A program made the translations under genes and the position numbers. Below the pieces are notes generated by a model that made no database searches, had not been told where the DNA came from, and was given only the letters and a program-made list of their open reading frames with translations. From positions 1 to 57,873 of the forward strand of contig VHDL01000014.1 in the NCBI GenBank assembly GCA_016871415.1: 57,873 bases of DNA, written 5' to 3'. The stretch comes from Verrucomicrobiota bacterium (GTDB lineage Bacteria; Verrucomicrobiota; Verrucomicrobiia; Opitutales; UBA953). Below are positions 34,085 through 42,782 of this stretch, piece by piece (the first letter of the stretch is position 1; every line of letters begins with the position of its first letter).

Positions 34085-35305
34085 GTGCCCTGGTTCCTCC
34101 ATCTCGCGCTGAGGCAGCTGTTCCCCCCGGGACGGCGCTTTCCAGCGTTCGCCTCGGTGTCCATCCTCGGGGTGGCGCTCGGCGTGGCCTCGCTGCTGGT
34201 GGTGCAGACGGTGATGAACGGCTTCGGCGAGGAGCATCGCCTGCGCATTCGCGAGTCGTTCGGCGACTGCGTGGTCACCGCCGCCGCGCCGGTCGAACGT
34301 CCTGCTGATCTCGCCCGCGCGCTCCGGGCCGATTCAGCCGTGCGCTCGGCCGCGCCCTACGCGGAAGGGCCGGCGCTAATCCGCAACGGCGACTTCTCCG
34401 CGGTGGCCGGCGTGCGCGGCATCGACCCCTCCGACCCCGACCAGCCGGCGCGCCGTTACGTCGCCTTCGGCTCCTTCGACGACATCGACGACGGCCGCGT
34501 GGCGCTCGGCGCCGGGCTCGCCCGCTCGCTCCGCGTGCGGGTGGGCGACAAGGTCGAGCTCTGGTCGCCCGCCCTGGCGGAGCGCGCGGAGAAGGGCCGG
34601 GCGCCGCTCCCGGTTGAGCTCGAGGTCTGCGCGGTCATCCGCACGGGTTTCACGGAGGTCGACGACCGCGCGGCGCTCATCCCGCTGCGCCGCTTCGACG
34701 ACCTCTGGGCGCTTGGCGGCCGCGCCCACGGGCTCACGCTGCGCCTCAAGGAGCCCGCTGAGGCCGAATCCGTCGCCGCCCGGCTCTCCGCCGCGCGTCC
34801 GGGCCTCGCCTTCATCCCCTGGCAGCACGTGAAGCGCAACTTCCTCGAGGCGATCCGCTTCGAGAAGACCATGCTCTTCTTCCTGATGTTCATCATCACG
34901 CTGGTGGCCTCGTTCTCCATCGGCAGCACGCTCTTTTCGGCTGTCATCCGCCGCGCCCGGGAGGTCGGCGTCCTCGCGACGCTGGGCGCAGGACGTGCCG
35001 AGGTGGTGCTGCTCTTCGCGCTGCAGGGGCTGCTCATCGGGATGATCGGCACGTTCGCCGGCTTCGGACTCACCTGGACGATTCTCACCTTCCGCGACGG
35101 TATCCTCGGGACGGTGAACCGGCTGTTTGGCGACGGCGACATGGTCGCCAGCGTCTATCAGTTCTCCCGGGTGCCGCTGCATTACGACGCCTCCGACTTC
35201 CTGGTCGCGGCGTTCTTCACCCTGGTCACCACGGCGGCTGCGGGGCTCGTGCCCGCGCTCTGGGCCGCTGGCCGCAAACCCTCGGAGGCCATGCGCGATG
35301 CCTGA
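34085..35305 (+). CDS. lolC: Lipoprotein-releasing ABC transporter permease (LolC/LolE family)
   Basis: Inner-membrane subunit that extracts lipoproteins for transfer to the outer membrane. The 406 aa protein has the MacB/FtsX topology: a membrane segment at about residues 20-45 (SILGVALGVASLLVVQTVM NGF-type), a large periplasmic domain (about 50-250), and three C-terminal segments beginning at FFLMFIITLVASFSIGS. The cytosolic coupling sequence RRAREVGVLATLGAGRAEV is clear. The start is GTG 10 bases after lysS. The stop overlaps lolD by 8 bases. A single permease gene suggests a homodimeric LolF-like arrangement; that is inference, as a second permease could lie elsewhere. Confidence 0.9.
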   Translation: MPWFLHLALRQLFPPGRRFPAFASVSILGVALGVASLLVVQTVMNGFGEEHRLRIRESFGDCVVTAAAPVERPADLARALRADSAVRSAAPYAEGPALIRNGDFSAVAGVRGIDPSDPDQPARRYVAFGSFDDIDDGRVALGAGLARSLRVRVGDKVELWSPALAERAEKGRAPLPVELEVCAVIRTGFTEVDDRAALIPLRRFDDLWALGGRAHGLTLRLKEPAEAESVAARLSAARPGLAFIPWQHVKRNFLEAIRFEKTMLFFLMFIITLVASFSIGSTLFSAVIRRAREVGVLATLGAGRAEVVLLFALQGLLIGMIGTFAGFGLTWTILTFRDGILGTVNRLFGDGDMVASVYQFSRVPLHYDASDFLVAAFFTLVTTAAAGLVPALWAAGRKPSEAMRDA

Positions 35306-35969
35306 GCCCGTGCTGCGAGCCGCCGGCCTAGCCCGGTCCTACGCCTCACCCGCGGGGCCGTTGTCCGTGCTCAACGAGGTCTCGCTGGAGGTCCGGGCGG
35401 GAGAGTCGGTTTCGGTCCGCGGTTCCTCCGGCTCGGGCAAGACCACGTTACTCCAGATCCTCGGCGGACTCGACCTGCCCGACGCCGGCAAGGTCGAGGT
35501 GCTCCTGCCCGGGCGGGGACTTTGTCCGCCCCGCATGGCGCTAGGCCGCGGCGTCGGCTTCGTCTTCCAGAACTACCAGCTGATGCCCGAGCTCTCCGCG
35601 CTCGAGAATGTCGCGCTTGCCGGGCGCATCACCGGCGTGCCTTCTGACGAGGCCGATCGCCACGCCTGCGAACTGCTCGGCCAGGTCGGTCTCGCCGCCC
35701 GGGCCGACCATCTTCCGTCGAAGCTCTCAGGCGGCGAATGCCAGCGGGTCGCGCTCGCCCGCGCGCTGGTGAACCATCCGACGGTGCTCCTGGCCGACGA
35801 GCCCACGGGCAATCTCGACGAACGTACGGCCGAGGAGGTCATGTCGCTTATGCTCGGGGTGGTCGCGACGCTCGGCACGGCGCTGGTCTTGGTCACGCAC
35901 AGCCGCGAGTTTGCAGAGCGGGCTTCTCGACGCTACGTGCTCTCGGGCGGCGCGCTTTCGCCCGCATGA
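35298..35969 (+). CDS. lolD: Lipoprotein-releasing ABC transporter ATPase
   Basis: ATPase that powers the LolC-type permease. The 223 aa protein has Walker A RGSSGSGKTTLLQILGGLD, the Q-loop FVFQNYQLMPELSALENV, signature LSGGECQRVALARALV and Walker B VLLADEPTGNLDE, ending with the switch His in LVTHSREF. The ATG overlaps the end of lolC, and GGAGG lies 9 bases upstream, one of the few Shine-Dalgarno-like sites here. It closes the lysS-lolC-lolD operon. Confidence 0.93.
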   Translation: MPEPVLRAAGLARSYASPAGPLSVLNEVSLEVRAGESVSVRGSSGSGKTTLLQILGGLDLPDAGKVEVLLPGRGLCPPRMALGRGVGFVFQNYQLMPELSALENVALAGRITGVPSDEADRHACELLGQVGLAARADHLPSKLSGGECQRVALARALVNHPTVLLADEPTGNLDERTAEEVMSLMLGVVATLGTALVLVTHSREFAERASRRYVLSGGALSPA

Positions 35970-36008
35970 TTTGACAGCGGTCCGTGCGGCGGGTTGTGTC
36001 GGTTAGTC

Positions 36009-36659
36009 ATGACCCCCGCCACGACTCCCGCCCAGCTCGACACCGCCCTCCGCTGGCGCTACGCCACCAAGGCCTTCGACACCCGTTCGATTCCGGCCGA
36101 CCAATGGAAGGCGCTTGAGCAGTCGCTCCAGCTGGCGCCGTCCTCCTACGGCCTACAACCCTGGAAGTTCTTCATCGTGGTCGACCCAGCGAAGCGCACG
36201 CTACTGCGGTCGCATTCCTGGGGGCAGTCCCAGGTGACCGACGCCTCGCACCTCGTGGTGTTCACGCGCCAGACTTCCGTGACCGAAGCCGACGTGCAGG
36301 TTTTCTTCGACCAGATGGTCTCCGAGCGCCGGGCCGACCCCGTCAAGCTCGAGCCCTACCGTAGGATGATGGTCGACGGTGTGGTCAAGGGCATGTCTGG
36401 GGAGCGTCAGCGTGAATGGGCTGCCCGCCAGGTCTACATCGCGCTCGGACAGTTCATGACCGCCGCAGCGGTCCTTGGCGTGGACACCTGCCCGCTGGAG
36501 GGCATTGACCCCGCCAAGTATGACGAAATCCTCGGTCTGAAGGGGACTCGTCATGAGACCATCGTGGCCTGCGCCGCCGGCTATCGTTCCGCTGAGGATA
36601 AGTACGCCCGCATGGCCAAAATCCGCCGTCCCCTCGACCAAGTCGTCGCGCGCGTCTGA
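36009..36659 (+). CDS. Nitroreductase-family NAD(P)H oxidoreductase
   Basis: FMN-dependent reductase of the NfsB/YfkO-like group, about 216 aa. Family segments are ALRWRYATKAFD (phosphate-binding Arg), LQLAPSSYGLQPWKFFIVVD, WAARQVYIALGQFMTAAAVL and GVDTCPLEGIDPAKYDEIL. The physiological substrate is unknown. The ATG at 36009 matches the family; an upstream in-frame ATG adds five residues. TTGACA at 35971-35976 is a good -35 but the matching -10 (TTGTGT, 17 bases on) is poor. It ends 1 base from the convergent helicase gene. Confidence 0.88.
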   Translation: MTPATTPAQLDTALRWRYATKAFDTRSIPADQWKALEQSLQLAPSSYGLQPWKFFIVVDPAKRTLLRSHSWGQSQVTDASHLVVFTRQTSVTEADVQVFFDQMVSERRADPVKLEPYRRMMVDGVVKGMSGERQREWAARQVYIALGQFMTAAAVLGVDTCPLEGIDPAKYDEILGLKGTRHETIVACAAGYRSAEDKYARMAKIRRPLDQVVARV

Positions 36660-36660
36660 G

Positions 36661-38955
36661 TCAGCTCCGTTCCGCCCAGCGCGTGAACTCGCCGTCGTCC
36701 GTCAGGACTGGCGGGTCGCCGTATTCTCCGGAAAGCAGGACGCGGTAGGTCTCGTCGGCGAACCTCCGGCAGTGCAGGAGCACCCGGGTCGTGTGTCCCG
36801 GAGCCCGCACCAGGCGCCCCAGCGCCTGGTTCACCTTGCGCATCCCGGGGCGCACGTAGGCGAGCGAGAAGGCGTCCTCCGCCCCGTCCGCGGCGAACAT
36901 CCTGCGACGCGCCTCCTGGAGGGCGTTCACCTCCGGCAGGGCGGGGCCGACCACGACCGCCGAACGGATGCGTCCTCCGAGCATGTCGACACCTTCGCCG
37001 AGCGATCCGCCGAGGATGAGGCACAGCACCGTGAAGCGGTTAAGCGAATCCTCCACGAAGCGCGCCGTGCCGTCCGGCCCCAGTCCGCGCGGCTGGAGGG
37101 CAACGTCGACGTCGGGGTGCGCCTTGCGCAGCTCGGCCACCACGGCCTCCGCGTAGCGGTAGGAGGGGAAGAACGCAGCGACCGCGCCGTCCTCGGAGAG
37201 CCGACGCAGGCTGGCGGCGGTGAGGGCGGTCGTCGCCTCTCGCGCCTTAAGGCGCGTGTCGGCCCGGGCGTCGATTGCCACCGAATAGGCGCCTTGCCTC
37301 CACGGAGCCGCCGCGTCCACGCGCACGAGCGTGTCCGGATCCAGTCCGCAGTCGGCCGCGAGCGCGCCCTTGGGGCCTGGCGTGGCGGTCATGAGCAGTG
37401 CGTGAGCGAAGGAGCGCAGCCGTTCTCCCGTCGTGCGCGCGGCCGTGAGGCAGTCGAGGCTGAGCGTGCCGGGCTTGGGGGACCAGAGCAGCCAGCCGAG
37501 ATCGGAGGACTCCAGCCGTTCGGACCAGGCGGCCATGTCCCAGACCGCCTGCCGGGCGACATCGGGCAGTCCGTCGGTGCTGAAGGGCTGTTCGGCGGCG
37601 AGCACCGCAAAGCGTTCGGTGATGGCCATCGCCTCAAGCCGATCTTCCGGCGTTGTCGCGTCGGCGGCGGGCAGGCGCCCGAGAAAGTCAGCCCACGATT
37701 GGGCAGTGGAGATCCAGCCCGACGGCGCTCGATGCGTGAGCAGAGCGTGGGCGAAGTCGGCGGCTGACTGCACCTTATCCCGAAGTGAGAGGCATTCCGC
37801 CGCGCGGTCCGGGAGGTTGTGGGCCTCGTCGACAATCAAGGCCGTGTCCGATTCGTCCCAGCCGGGCACGCTCTCGAGCGCGGCCCGGTTGCGGGGCGAG
37901 AAGACGTAGTTGTAATCGCAGATGACCACGTCGGCGTGCACCAGCATCGCCTTGGTGATGTCCCAGGGCGGCACGCCGGCGACGCGGCCCAGGTTGCGGA
38001 TCTTCCGCAGGTCAGCGCCTGCGTCGAGCAGCGAGGGCGGGTCGATCTTGGCTAGCGCCCAGTTGCGGCGGATTACTTCTGGATCCTCGCTGATGCCGTC
38101 GACCTCATGCTCCGCCCGCGGCCTGAGCAGCAGGGCGCGGAGCTCTCCCGGCTTGGCCATCCGTCGCAGCTCGCGGAGCACCTGGAGCTGTCCCGTGCCC
38201 TTGCCGGTGAGGTAGAGCAGCCGGCCGGCGCGTCCGCCGCGGAGCAGCGACAGCCCGTGCCGCAGGGCTGCGGAAGTCTTGCCGAAGCCCGTGGGGGCGA
38301 TGAGCAGCCGCGACGAGGATTCCAGCGCCGCGTGGTCGAGGTCCGAGCCGCAGGCCTCCCATTCTGGCCGCGGGTCGGCGAACGGCAAACGGTCGGGCAG
38401 GGCGAGGAGCCGGGCGTGGCTCGCGCGGCGGTTCTCTGCGTGGGCCGCGACTTGCTCGGCCTGGCGGAGCAGGTCGGCCTCGGCCGCCTCGGGCAGCGCA
38501 ACCTTCTGCTGCGTCCCGTCCGTCGGGTCCACGAAGACCAGTTCGCCGGACACGCTCACCGCGCCCGGTTGCAGCCGGACCGCGTGGCAGTAGGCCGCCA
38601 GCTGCAGAAAGTGGTGGGGGTAGCGCTGCAGCAGCCATTCCGTGCGGCGGGGCAGGGAGCAGGTGACAGTCTTGATCTCCCGGATCTCCGTCACCCCGTT
38701 CCGATCGCGCCACTGGTCGGTACGGCCCGTGACCGCAATCTTCCAGCCCAGCGCGCTGATCTCGCAGGCCACGCCGCGTTCGAACTCCCAGCCCGCGCCC
38801 TCCTGCTCGGCCTCGATGCGCAGGGACGCGTGCCATTGCCGTCCCGCTTCCGCGCGCCAGGGTGATCCGCCCGCCCCCGCGCCGGGCCCCGGACGGAAAG
38901 TCGCGAACTCCTGCGCGCTCATCTCGACGCGCCTCGCCTGGACGTCGATGCGCAT
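36661..38955 (-). CDS. Helicase with N-terminal PD-(D/E)XK nuclease-like domain (DinG/XPD group)
   Basis: A 764 aa protein predicted to cut and unwind DNA. Residues about 35-135 form a Cas4/RecB-like nuclease domain: GRTDQW (Asp80), TEIREIKT (Glu/Lys 90-95) and the trailing LQLAAYCHAV. The superfamily-2 helicase part follows with Walker A APTGFGKT (220-227), VICDYNYVFSP, DEAH at 376-379 (IVDEAHNLPDRAAE), MTATP, and motif VI NQALGRLVRAPGH near the C-terminus. XPD and DinG normally have four Fe-S cysteines between Walker A and DEAH; only Cys346 is present, so there is no cluster. The ATG shares one base with the upstream stop (TGATG), coupling it to the RecO-like gene. A repair role is inferred. 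Confidence 0.85.
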   Translation of the reverse strand: MRIDVQARRVEMSAQEFATFRPGPGAGAGGSPWRAEAGRQWHASLRIEAEQEGAGWEFERGVACEISALGWKIAVTGRTDQWRDRNGVTEIREIKTVTCSLPRRTEWLLQRYPHHFLQLAAYCHAVRLQPGAVSVSGELVFVDPTDGTQQKVALPEAAEADLLRQAEQVAAHAENRRASHARLLALPDRLPFADPRPEWEACGSDLDHAALESSSRLLIAPTGFGKTSAALRHGLSLLRGGRAGRLLYLTGKGTGQLQVLRELRRMAKPGELRALLLRPRAEHEVDGISEDPEVIRRNWALAKIDPPSLLDAGADLRKIRNLGRVAGVPPWDITKAMLVHADVVICDYNYVFSPRNRAALESVPGWDESDTALIVDEAHNLPDRAAECLSLRDKVQSAADFAHALLTHRAPSGWISTAQSWADFLGRLPAADATTPEDRLEAMAITERFAVLAAEQPFSTDGLPDVARQAVWDMAAWSERLESSDLGWLLWSPKPGTLSLDCLTAARTTGERLRSFAHALLMTATPGPKGALAADCGLDPDTLVRVDAAAPWRQGAYSVAIDARADTRLKAREATTALTAASLRRLSEDGAVAAFFPSYRYAEAVVAELRKAHPDVDVALQPRGLGPDGTARFVEDSLNRFTVLCLILGGSLGEGVDMLGGRIRSAVVVGPALPEVNALQEARRRMFAADGAEDAFSLAYVRPGMRKVNQALGRLVRAPGHTTRVLLHCRRFADETYRVLLSGEYGDPPVLTDDGEFTRWAERS

Positions 38956-39557
38956 CAGGGCAGTACGTAGTGCACCTCGCCGGCCGCCCAGCGCTCGAGG
39001 TCGGCCGAGAGCGCCGCCACCGTCTCCTCGTCGGCCGTCTGCGCGTCGAGCGGGGCGGTCAGCACCGAGGCCGCGTCAGCCTGACGTCCGCCCAGGCGTG
39101 AGAACCAGTGCTCGTGCACCGGCCAGCCGCCGTCCTTGAGGATGAGCCAGAGGGCCTTGAAGTAGGCCGCGTCCGGGCGCGGCCGCGCGGCGATGGCGTC
39201 GAACGTTTCCTGCGCGATCTTCCAGCAGACCGGGGCCGATTCGGGAGGTGGAGGATTCCGGCGCAGGATGCCGGCCAGCCGGCTGGCCCGCTCGAGCGCC
39301 CGGCGGTCGCGTCCGACGCCCGTGCGGCGGCGGATCACCCGGTAGTCGCGCGCGAAGCGCGTCCCGCCGTCCTTGGACTTCTCCAGCGTCACCTCGGCCT
39401 CGTCGAAGAGGTCGGGCGAGTCGCCCGCGCCCGCCCGTCGCCGGCGCAGCAGGCAGCGCAGGAGCCCTTCGTCGGCCTCGAGCAGCGTGAGCAGATCGTG
39501 CGACTCCCCTGACGCGTCGCGTCCGAGCACCAGGCAGCGCAGCGCGGGTCCCGACAT
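38955..39557 (-). CDS. RecO-like DNA repair protein, shortened
   Basis: A 200 aa protein that I read as RecO-like: an OB-fold start (LRCLVLGRDASGESHDLLTL, EADEGLLRCLLRRRR), then DLFDEAEVTLEKSKDGG, RFARDYRVIRR and a helical region with ALERASRLAGILRRN. RecO loads RecA at gaps with RecF/RecR and is usually about 240 aa. This one is shorter and lacks the C-terminal four-Cys zinc site that many RecO proteins have. The match is from pattern, so identity is moderate. It is translationally coupled to the nuclease-helicase downstream and starts 3 bases after the DUF502 gene's stop. Confidence 0.6.
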   Translation of the reverse strand: MSGPALRCLVLGRDASGESHDLLTLLEADEGLLRCLLRRRRAGAGDSPDLFDEAEVTLEKSKDGGTRFARDYRVIRRRTGVGRDRRALERASRLAGILRRNPPPPESAPVCWKIAQETFDAIAARPRPDAAYFKALWLILKDGGWPVHEHWFSRLGGRQADAASVLTAPLDAQTADEETVAALSADLERWAAGEVHYVLP

Positions 39558-39560
39558 CCG

Positions 39561-40244
39561 TCAGGACTTCTCTTCCTTCTTGGGCACGACCGAGCCGAAG
39601 CTCATGAGCAGTCCGAGCGCCTGGGCCACGGTGAGCTTGGTCTCGCGCACATCCTCGGGCGGCACCGCGAGGATGACGCCGGTCGTCGGGGCGGGCGCGG
39701 CGGGGATGAAGACGTTGACCACCGGCCGGCCGAGGGCTTCGGAGAAGACCGTCGGCTGCTCATGGGTGACGAAGCCGAACGTCCAGCTACCGGGACGGGG
39801 GAACTCGACCATCACCACCCGGCGGAACGTGTCCTTGTTGCGACCGCTGAGCGCGTCGACCATCTGCCGAATCGACGTGTAGAGGGAGCCGAGCCCGGGG
39901 ATGCGCTCCAGCAGGCGCGTGAACCATCGCTCGAGGAGACGTCCGAAGAGGCGCTTGGAAAGCCAGCCGCCGGCGGTGAGCAGCAGGATCATCACTAGCG
40001 CGCTCACGACCATGAGGAGCACGCTGAGGCTGCCTGCGGAAAGGTCGGGCATGCTCCTTCCTGAGCTCTCGTAGACCGTGCGGATCACCTCCTTGGCGAC
40101 CGCCTGGACCGGCTTGCCGATGAGATCCAGGAGGACCGACACGATGTAGAGCGTCAGGCTGACCGGCAGGAAGAGGAACAGGCCGGTCAGGAAGTTGTGG
40201 CCGGCACGGGAGGCCAGGGTGGTCTTTTCGGGCTGTTCGCTCAT
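39561..40244 (-). CDS. DUF502 family membrane protein
   Basis: A 227 aa inner-membrane protein. Two membrane segments are visible, NFLTGLFLFLPVSLTLYIVS (about 17-36) and VLLMVVSALVMILLLTAGGW (about 75-94). The conserved cytosolic/periplasmic part contains ERIPGLGSLYTSIRQMVDAL and VNVFIPAAPAPTTGVILAVP, the hallmarks of DUF502. The biochemical function of the family is unknown. It is the first gene of an apparent operon with the RecO-like and helicase genes. It diverges from the SOUL gene across 86 bases. Confidence 0.9.
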   Translation of the reverse strand: MSEQPEKTTLASRAGHNFLTGLFLFLPVSLTLYIVSVLLDLIGKPVQAVAKEVIRTVYESSGRSMPDLSAGSLSVLLMVVSALVMILLLTAGGWLSKRLFGRLLERWFTRLLERIPGLGSLYTSIRQMVDALSGRNKDTFRRVVMVEFPRPGSWTFGFVTHEQPTVFSEALGRPVVNVFIPAAPAPTTGVILAVPPEDVRETKLTVAQALGLLMSFGSVVPKKEEKS

Positions 40245-40330
40245 CTGCGTCCATCAAACCCGGCCGGACCCGGCTGGCAAGGTTGCGGATGACGTTTGCC
40301 AAGGCGGCCTCATCGCCGCAGGGTTCGCAC

Positions 40331-40873
40331 ATGCGCATACTGCTGGTCTTCCTGATGGCCCCCTTCCTTCCATCCTCAGTCTCCGGCGTCGAGGAGGCCT
40401 ATCCCCGCACCGCGCCCGGCGACATCGTGCTCAAGACCCTACCGGCGGCTCGCTGGATGCGCACCGAGTCCTCGAAGGACTACTTCGCGGCGGACAACGG
40501 GCTCTTCATGCGGCTCTTCCGCTACATCGATTCCAACAAGATCCCGATGACCGCGCCAGTGGAGGCGGGCATCTCGCCGGGCACCATGGTCTTCTACATG
40601 GACGCGGCGTCGGCCAAGCGTGCCGACCTGACGGACACTTCCCAAATCAAGCTGTCCTCGGCGCCCGAACGCCGCGTGGCCGCCATCGGCATCCGCGGCT
40701 CCTACAGCCGTGACAACTACGAGGAGGCGCTCGCGGAGCTGCGCGGATGGCTCGCCAAGCGGACGGACGTGAAGGCCGCGGGGGATCCGTACGCGGTCTA
40801 CTGGAACAGCCCTTTCGTGCCCTTCTTCCTCAAGCACTCCGAGGTGCACGTGCCGGTCGCGCCGACGAAGTGA
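40331..40873 (+). CDS. SOUL-family heme-binding-like secreted protein
   Basis: A 180 aa protein with a signal peptide (MRILLVFLMAPFLPSSVSG). The mature part matches the SOUL/HBP fold: ALPAARWMRTE-type strand, LFRYIDSNKIPMTAPVEA, a VAAIGIRGSYSRDNYEEAL repeat and the terminal YWNSPFVPFFLKHSEVHVPV. Members bind heme or related tetrapyrroles; binding is not shown by the sequence. The ATG at 40331 puts the signal peptide at the start. Its stop directly abuts the stop of the convergent pyrD gene. Confidence 0.88.
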   Translation: MRILLVFLMAPFLPSSVSGVEEAYPRTAPGDIVLKTLPAARWMRTESSKDYFAADNGLFMRLFRYIDSNKIPMTAPVEAGISPGTMVFYMDAASAKRADLTDTSQIKLSSAPERRVAAIGIRGSYSRDNYEEALAELRGWLAKRTDVKAAGDPYAVYWNSPFVPFFLKHSEVHVPVAPTK

Positions 40874-41926
40874 TCAGACCCAGCGTCGGGCGCGCCAGGC
40901 GAGCCCTTCGGCGATTTCACGCGCGAGAGCGGGGCCCTTGAAGATCAGGCCTGAGTAGACCTGCACCAGGCAGGCGCCCTCGTCCATGAAGCGTCCCGCG
41001 TCGGCCGCGCAGGTGATACCCCCGCAGCCCACCACCGGGATGCGGCCGCCCGACTCCTTCACGAGGAAGCGCACCACGCCGAGCGAGCGTTCGAGCAGCG
41101 GCGCTCCGCTGAGACCGCCGCGCGGCTCGCAGCCTTCCGTGCCCGGCGGCCGGGCGACTGTCGTGTTGGTGGCGATGATGCCAGAGAAACCCGTCTCGCC
41201 GACCACCGAGACGATGTCGCCGAGCTGGGCGGGACTGAGGTCGGGGGCCACCTTCAGCAGCAACGGTACTGGGCCTCCGGTCGCGCTTCGGTTGGCCTCA
41301 GCGACCGAGGAGAGCAGGCGCACCAGCGGTCCGCGGTCCTGCAGGGCCCGCAGGCCGGAAGTGTTGGGGCTGCTGATGTTCACCGTCACGTAGTCAGCAA
41401 GCGGAGCGAGACGGTTGAAGCACGCGAGGTAGTCCTCATGCGCGCGCTCGTTGGGCGTGTCCTTGTTGCGTCCGACGTTCACACCCAGCGGCGCCTTGCG
41501 TCTTCCGCGGGCTGGGCCCGAAGAGAGCCGCGCGTGCAGCGCGTCCATGCCCGCGTTGGGGAAGCCGTAGGCGTTGACCACTGCCCTGAGCGGGGGATAG
41601 CGGAAGACCCGCGGCTTCTCATTGCCGGGCTGGGCGCGGGGCGTGACGGTTCCGACTTCGACATGGCCGAAGCCCAATGCGGCGGCGCCGCGCCAGCCGA
41701 GGCCGTCCTTGTCGAACCCCGCGGCGAGGCCGACGTGATTGGGGAAGCGGAGTCCGAAGGCCTCGACGGGTCGTGCCCCCTTCGGCGTGAGCGCGGTCTC
41801 CAGCAGCGCCCGGAGCGGGGCGACGGCGCCCAGCAGGCCCATGCCGCGAAGGCCCACCTGGTGGGCCGTCTCGGGGTTCATCCGGTAGAGCGCGGGGGCG
41901 ACCACGTTCTCGTAGAGGAAGGACAT
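40874..41926 (-). CDS. pyrD: Dihydroorotate dehydrogenase, quinone-dependent (class 2)
   Basis: Oxidises dihydroorotate to orotate in pyrimidine synthesis, passing electrons to membrane quinone. The 350 aa protein has the N-terminal amphipathic region YENVVAPALYRMNPETAHQV typical of class 2. FMN/substrate segments include VGLAAGFDKDGLGWRGAAAL, VVNAYGFPNAGMD and YVTVNISSPNTSGLRALQ (catalytic Ser region). The phosphate-binding end reads IPVVGCGGITCAADAGRFM. The ATG at 41926 fits the family start. Confidence 0.95.
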   Translation of the reverse strand: MSFLYENVVAPALYRMNPETAHQVGLRGMGLLGAVAPLRALLETALTPKGARPVEAFGLRFPNHVGLAAGFDKDGLGWRGAAALGFGHVEVGTVTPRAQPGNEKPRVFRYPPLRAVVNAYGFPNAGMDALHARLSSGPARGRRKAPLGVNVGRNKDTPNERAHEDYLACFNRLAPLADYVTVNISSPNTSGLRALQDRGPLVRLLSSVAEANRSATGGPVPLLLKVAPDLSPAQLGDIVSVVGETGFSGIIATNTTVARPPGTEGCEPRGGLSGAPLLERSLGVVRFLVKESGGRIPVVGCGGITCAADAGRFMDEGACLVQVYSGLIFKGPALAREIAEGLAWRARRWV

Positions 41927-42026
41927 GCCGCTTGAATAGCCGTCCTTGTCGCAAAGGAAAGCGGGAAGCCCGGAGGGTGAGCCGACCCCTCTTGACTCCC
42001 GGCCGGACTTGGGCAAATCCCCTGCC

Positions 42027-42776
42027 ATGGCCGTGACGACCTCCAAGCTGCTGGACTGTAGCATTTGTTTCAACGAAAAGGAGGGCTGCTGGTGGGTCAC
42101 CGAGACCTCCGACCCCAAGCACTACGATCCGGACGGCCTGGGCATCCTCGACCCCTACCAGTTCCCCTGGATTCTCGACATGATGGACCCGCTCCGGGAG
42201 TACGGACTTTCCAACGAGATCCTCGAGGCCGCTTTCGTGCCCTTCCAGCCCGTCGAGCTGAAGAAGGACGGAACCGCCCATCTCCACCGCGTCGCGGAGC
42301 ACATCCTCGACTCCGAGGAGCTGCTGTTCGCGCTGCCCAACATCAAGGATGGCGACAAGGGCGCCTACGCCGACTTCCTTGAGCACATCATGCGTCTGCG
42401 CGTGAAGCTCATCAACGACACCATCAAGCTCGAGCAGAAGCTCACCGTGGAGGACGTGGATGAGCAGCTCAGCGAGCTGCGCAACCAGGCCCTAATCGAG
42501 GGTCGCCAGATCCACCCCTTTGACGAGGTCACCGACATCCTCGAGTTCGTGCCCCATGGGCATGAGATTCCGGGCGAGGAAGATGACGACGAAAAGCCCG
42601 TGCGTCCGGCCGCCGTCGATGAGGACATCGACGATCTGCCGGAGGTGGAGGATGACAAGGCCGTCGACAAGACGGTCGGTTCGGGCCTCCGTTGGGACGA
42701 GGAGGATGAGTCGGCCGCCGAGGGCGGCGAAGAGGAGAGCGGCGGTTCGTCCTCCCGGTCCCGTCGCAAGCGCTGA
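42027..42776 (+). CDS. Protein of unknown function with acidic C-terminus
   Basis: I do not recognise a family. The 249 aa protein has no signal peptide or membrane segment. The N-terminus contains a Cys cluster (DCSICFNEKEGCWW) that could bind metal. The middle (residues about 40-160) is helical and orderly, with YQFPWILDMMDPLREYGLSN and EHIMRLRVKLINDTIKLEQK. The last 80 residues are very acidic (repeated Glu/Asp runs such as GEEDDDEKP), with a short Arg/Lys tail. TTGACT at 41992-41997 is a possible -35. It diverges from pyrD across 100 bases and converges on the retropepsin-like gene. Confidence 0.75.
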   Translation: MAVTTSKLLDCSICFNEKEGCWWVTETSDPKHYDPDGLGILDPYQFPWILDMMDPLREYGLSNEILEAAFVPFQPVELKKDGTAHLHRVAEHILDSEELLFALPNIKDGDKGAYADFLEHIMRLRVKLINDTIKLEQKLTVEDVDEQLSELRNQALIEGRQIHPFDEVTDILEFVPHGHEIPGEEDDDEKPVRPAAVDEDIDDLPEVEDDKAVDKTVGSGLRWDEEDESAAEGGEEESGGSSSRSRRKR

Positions 42777-42782
42777 GGGCGC

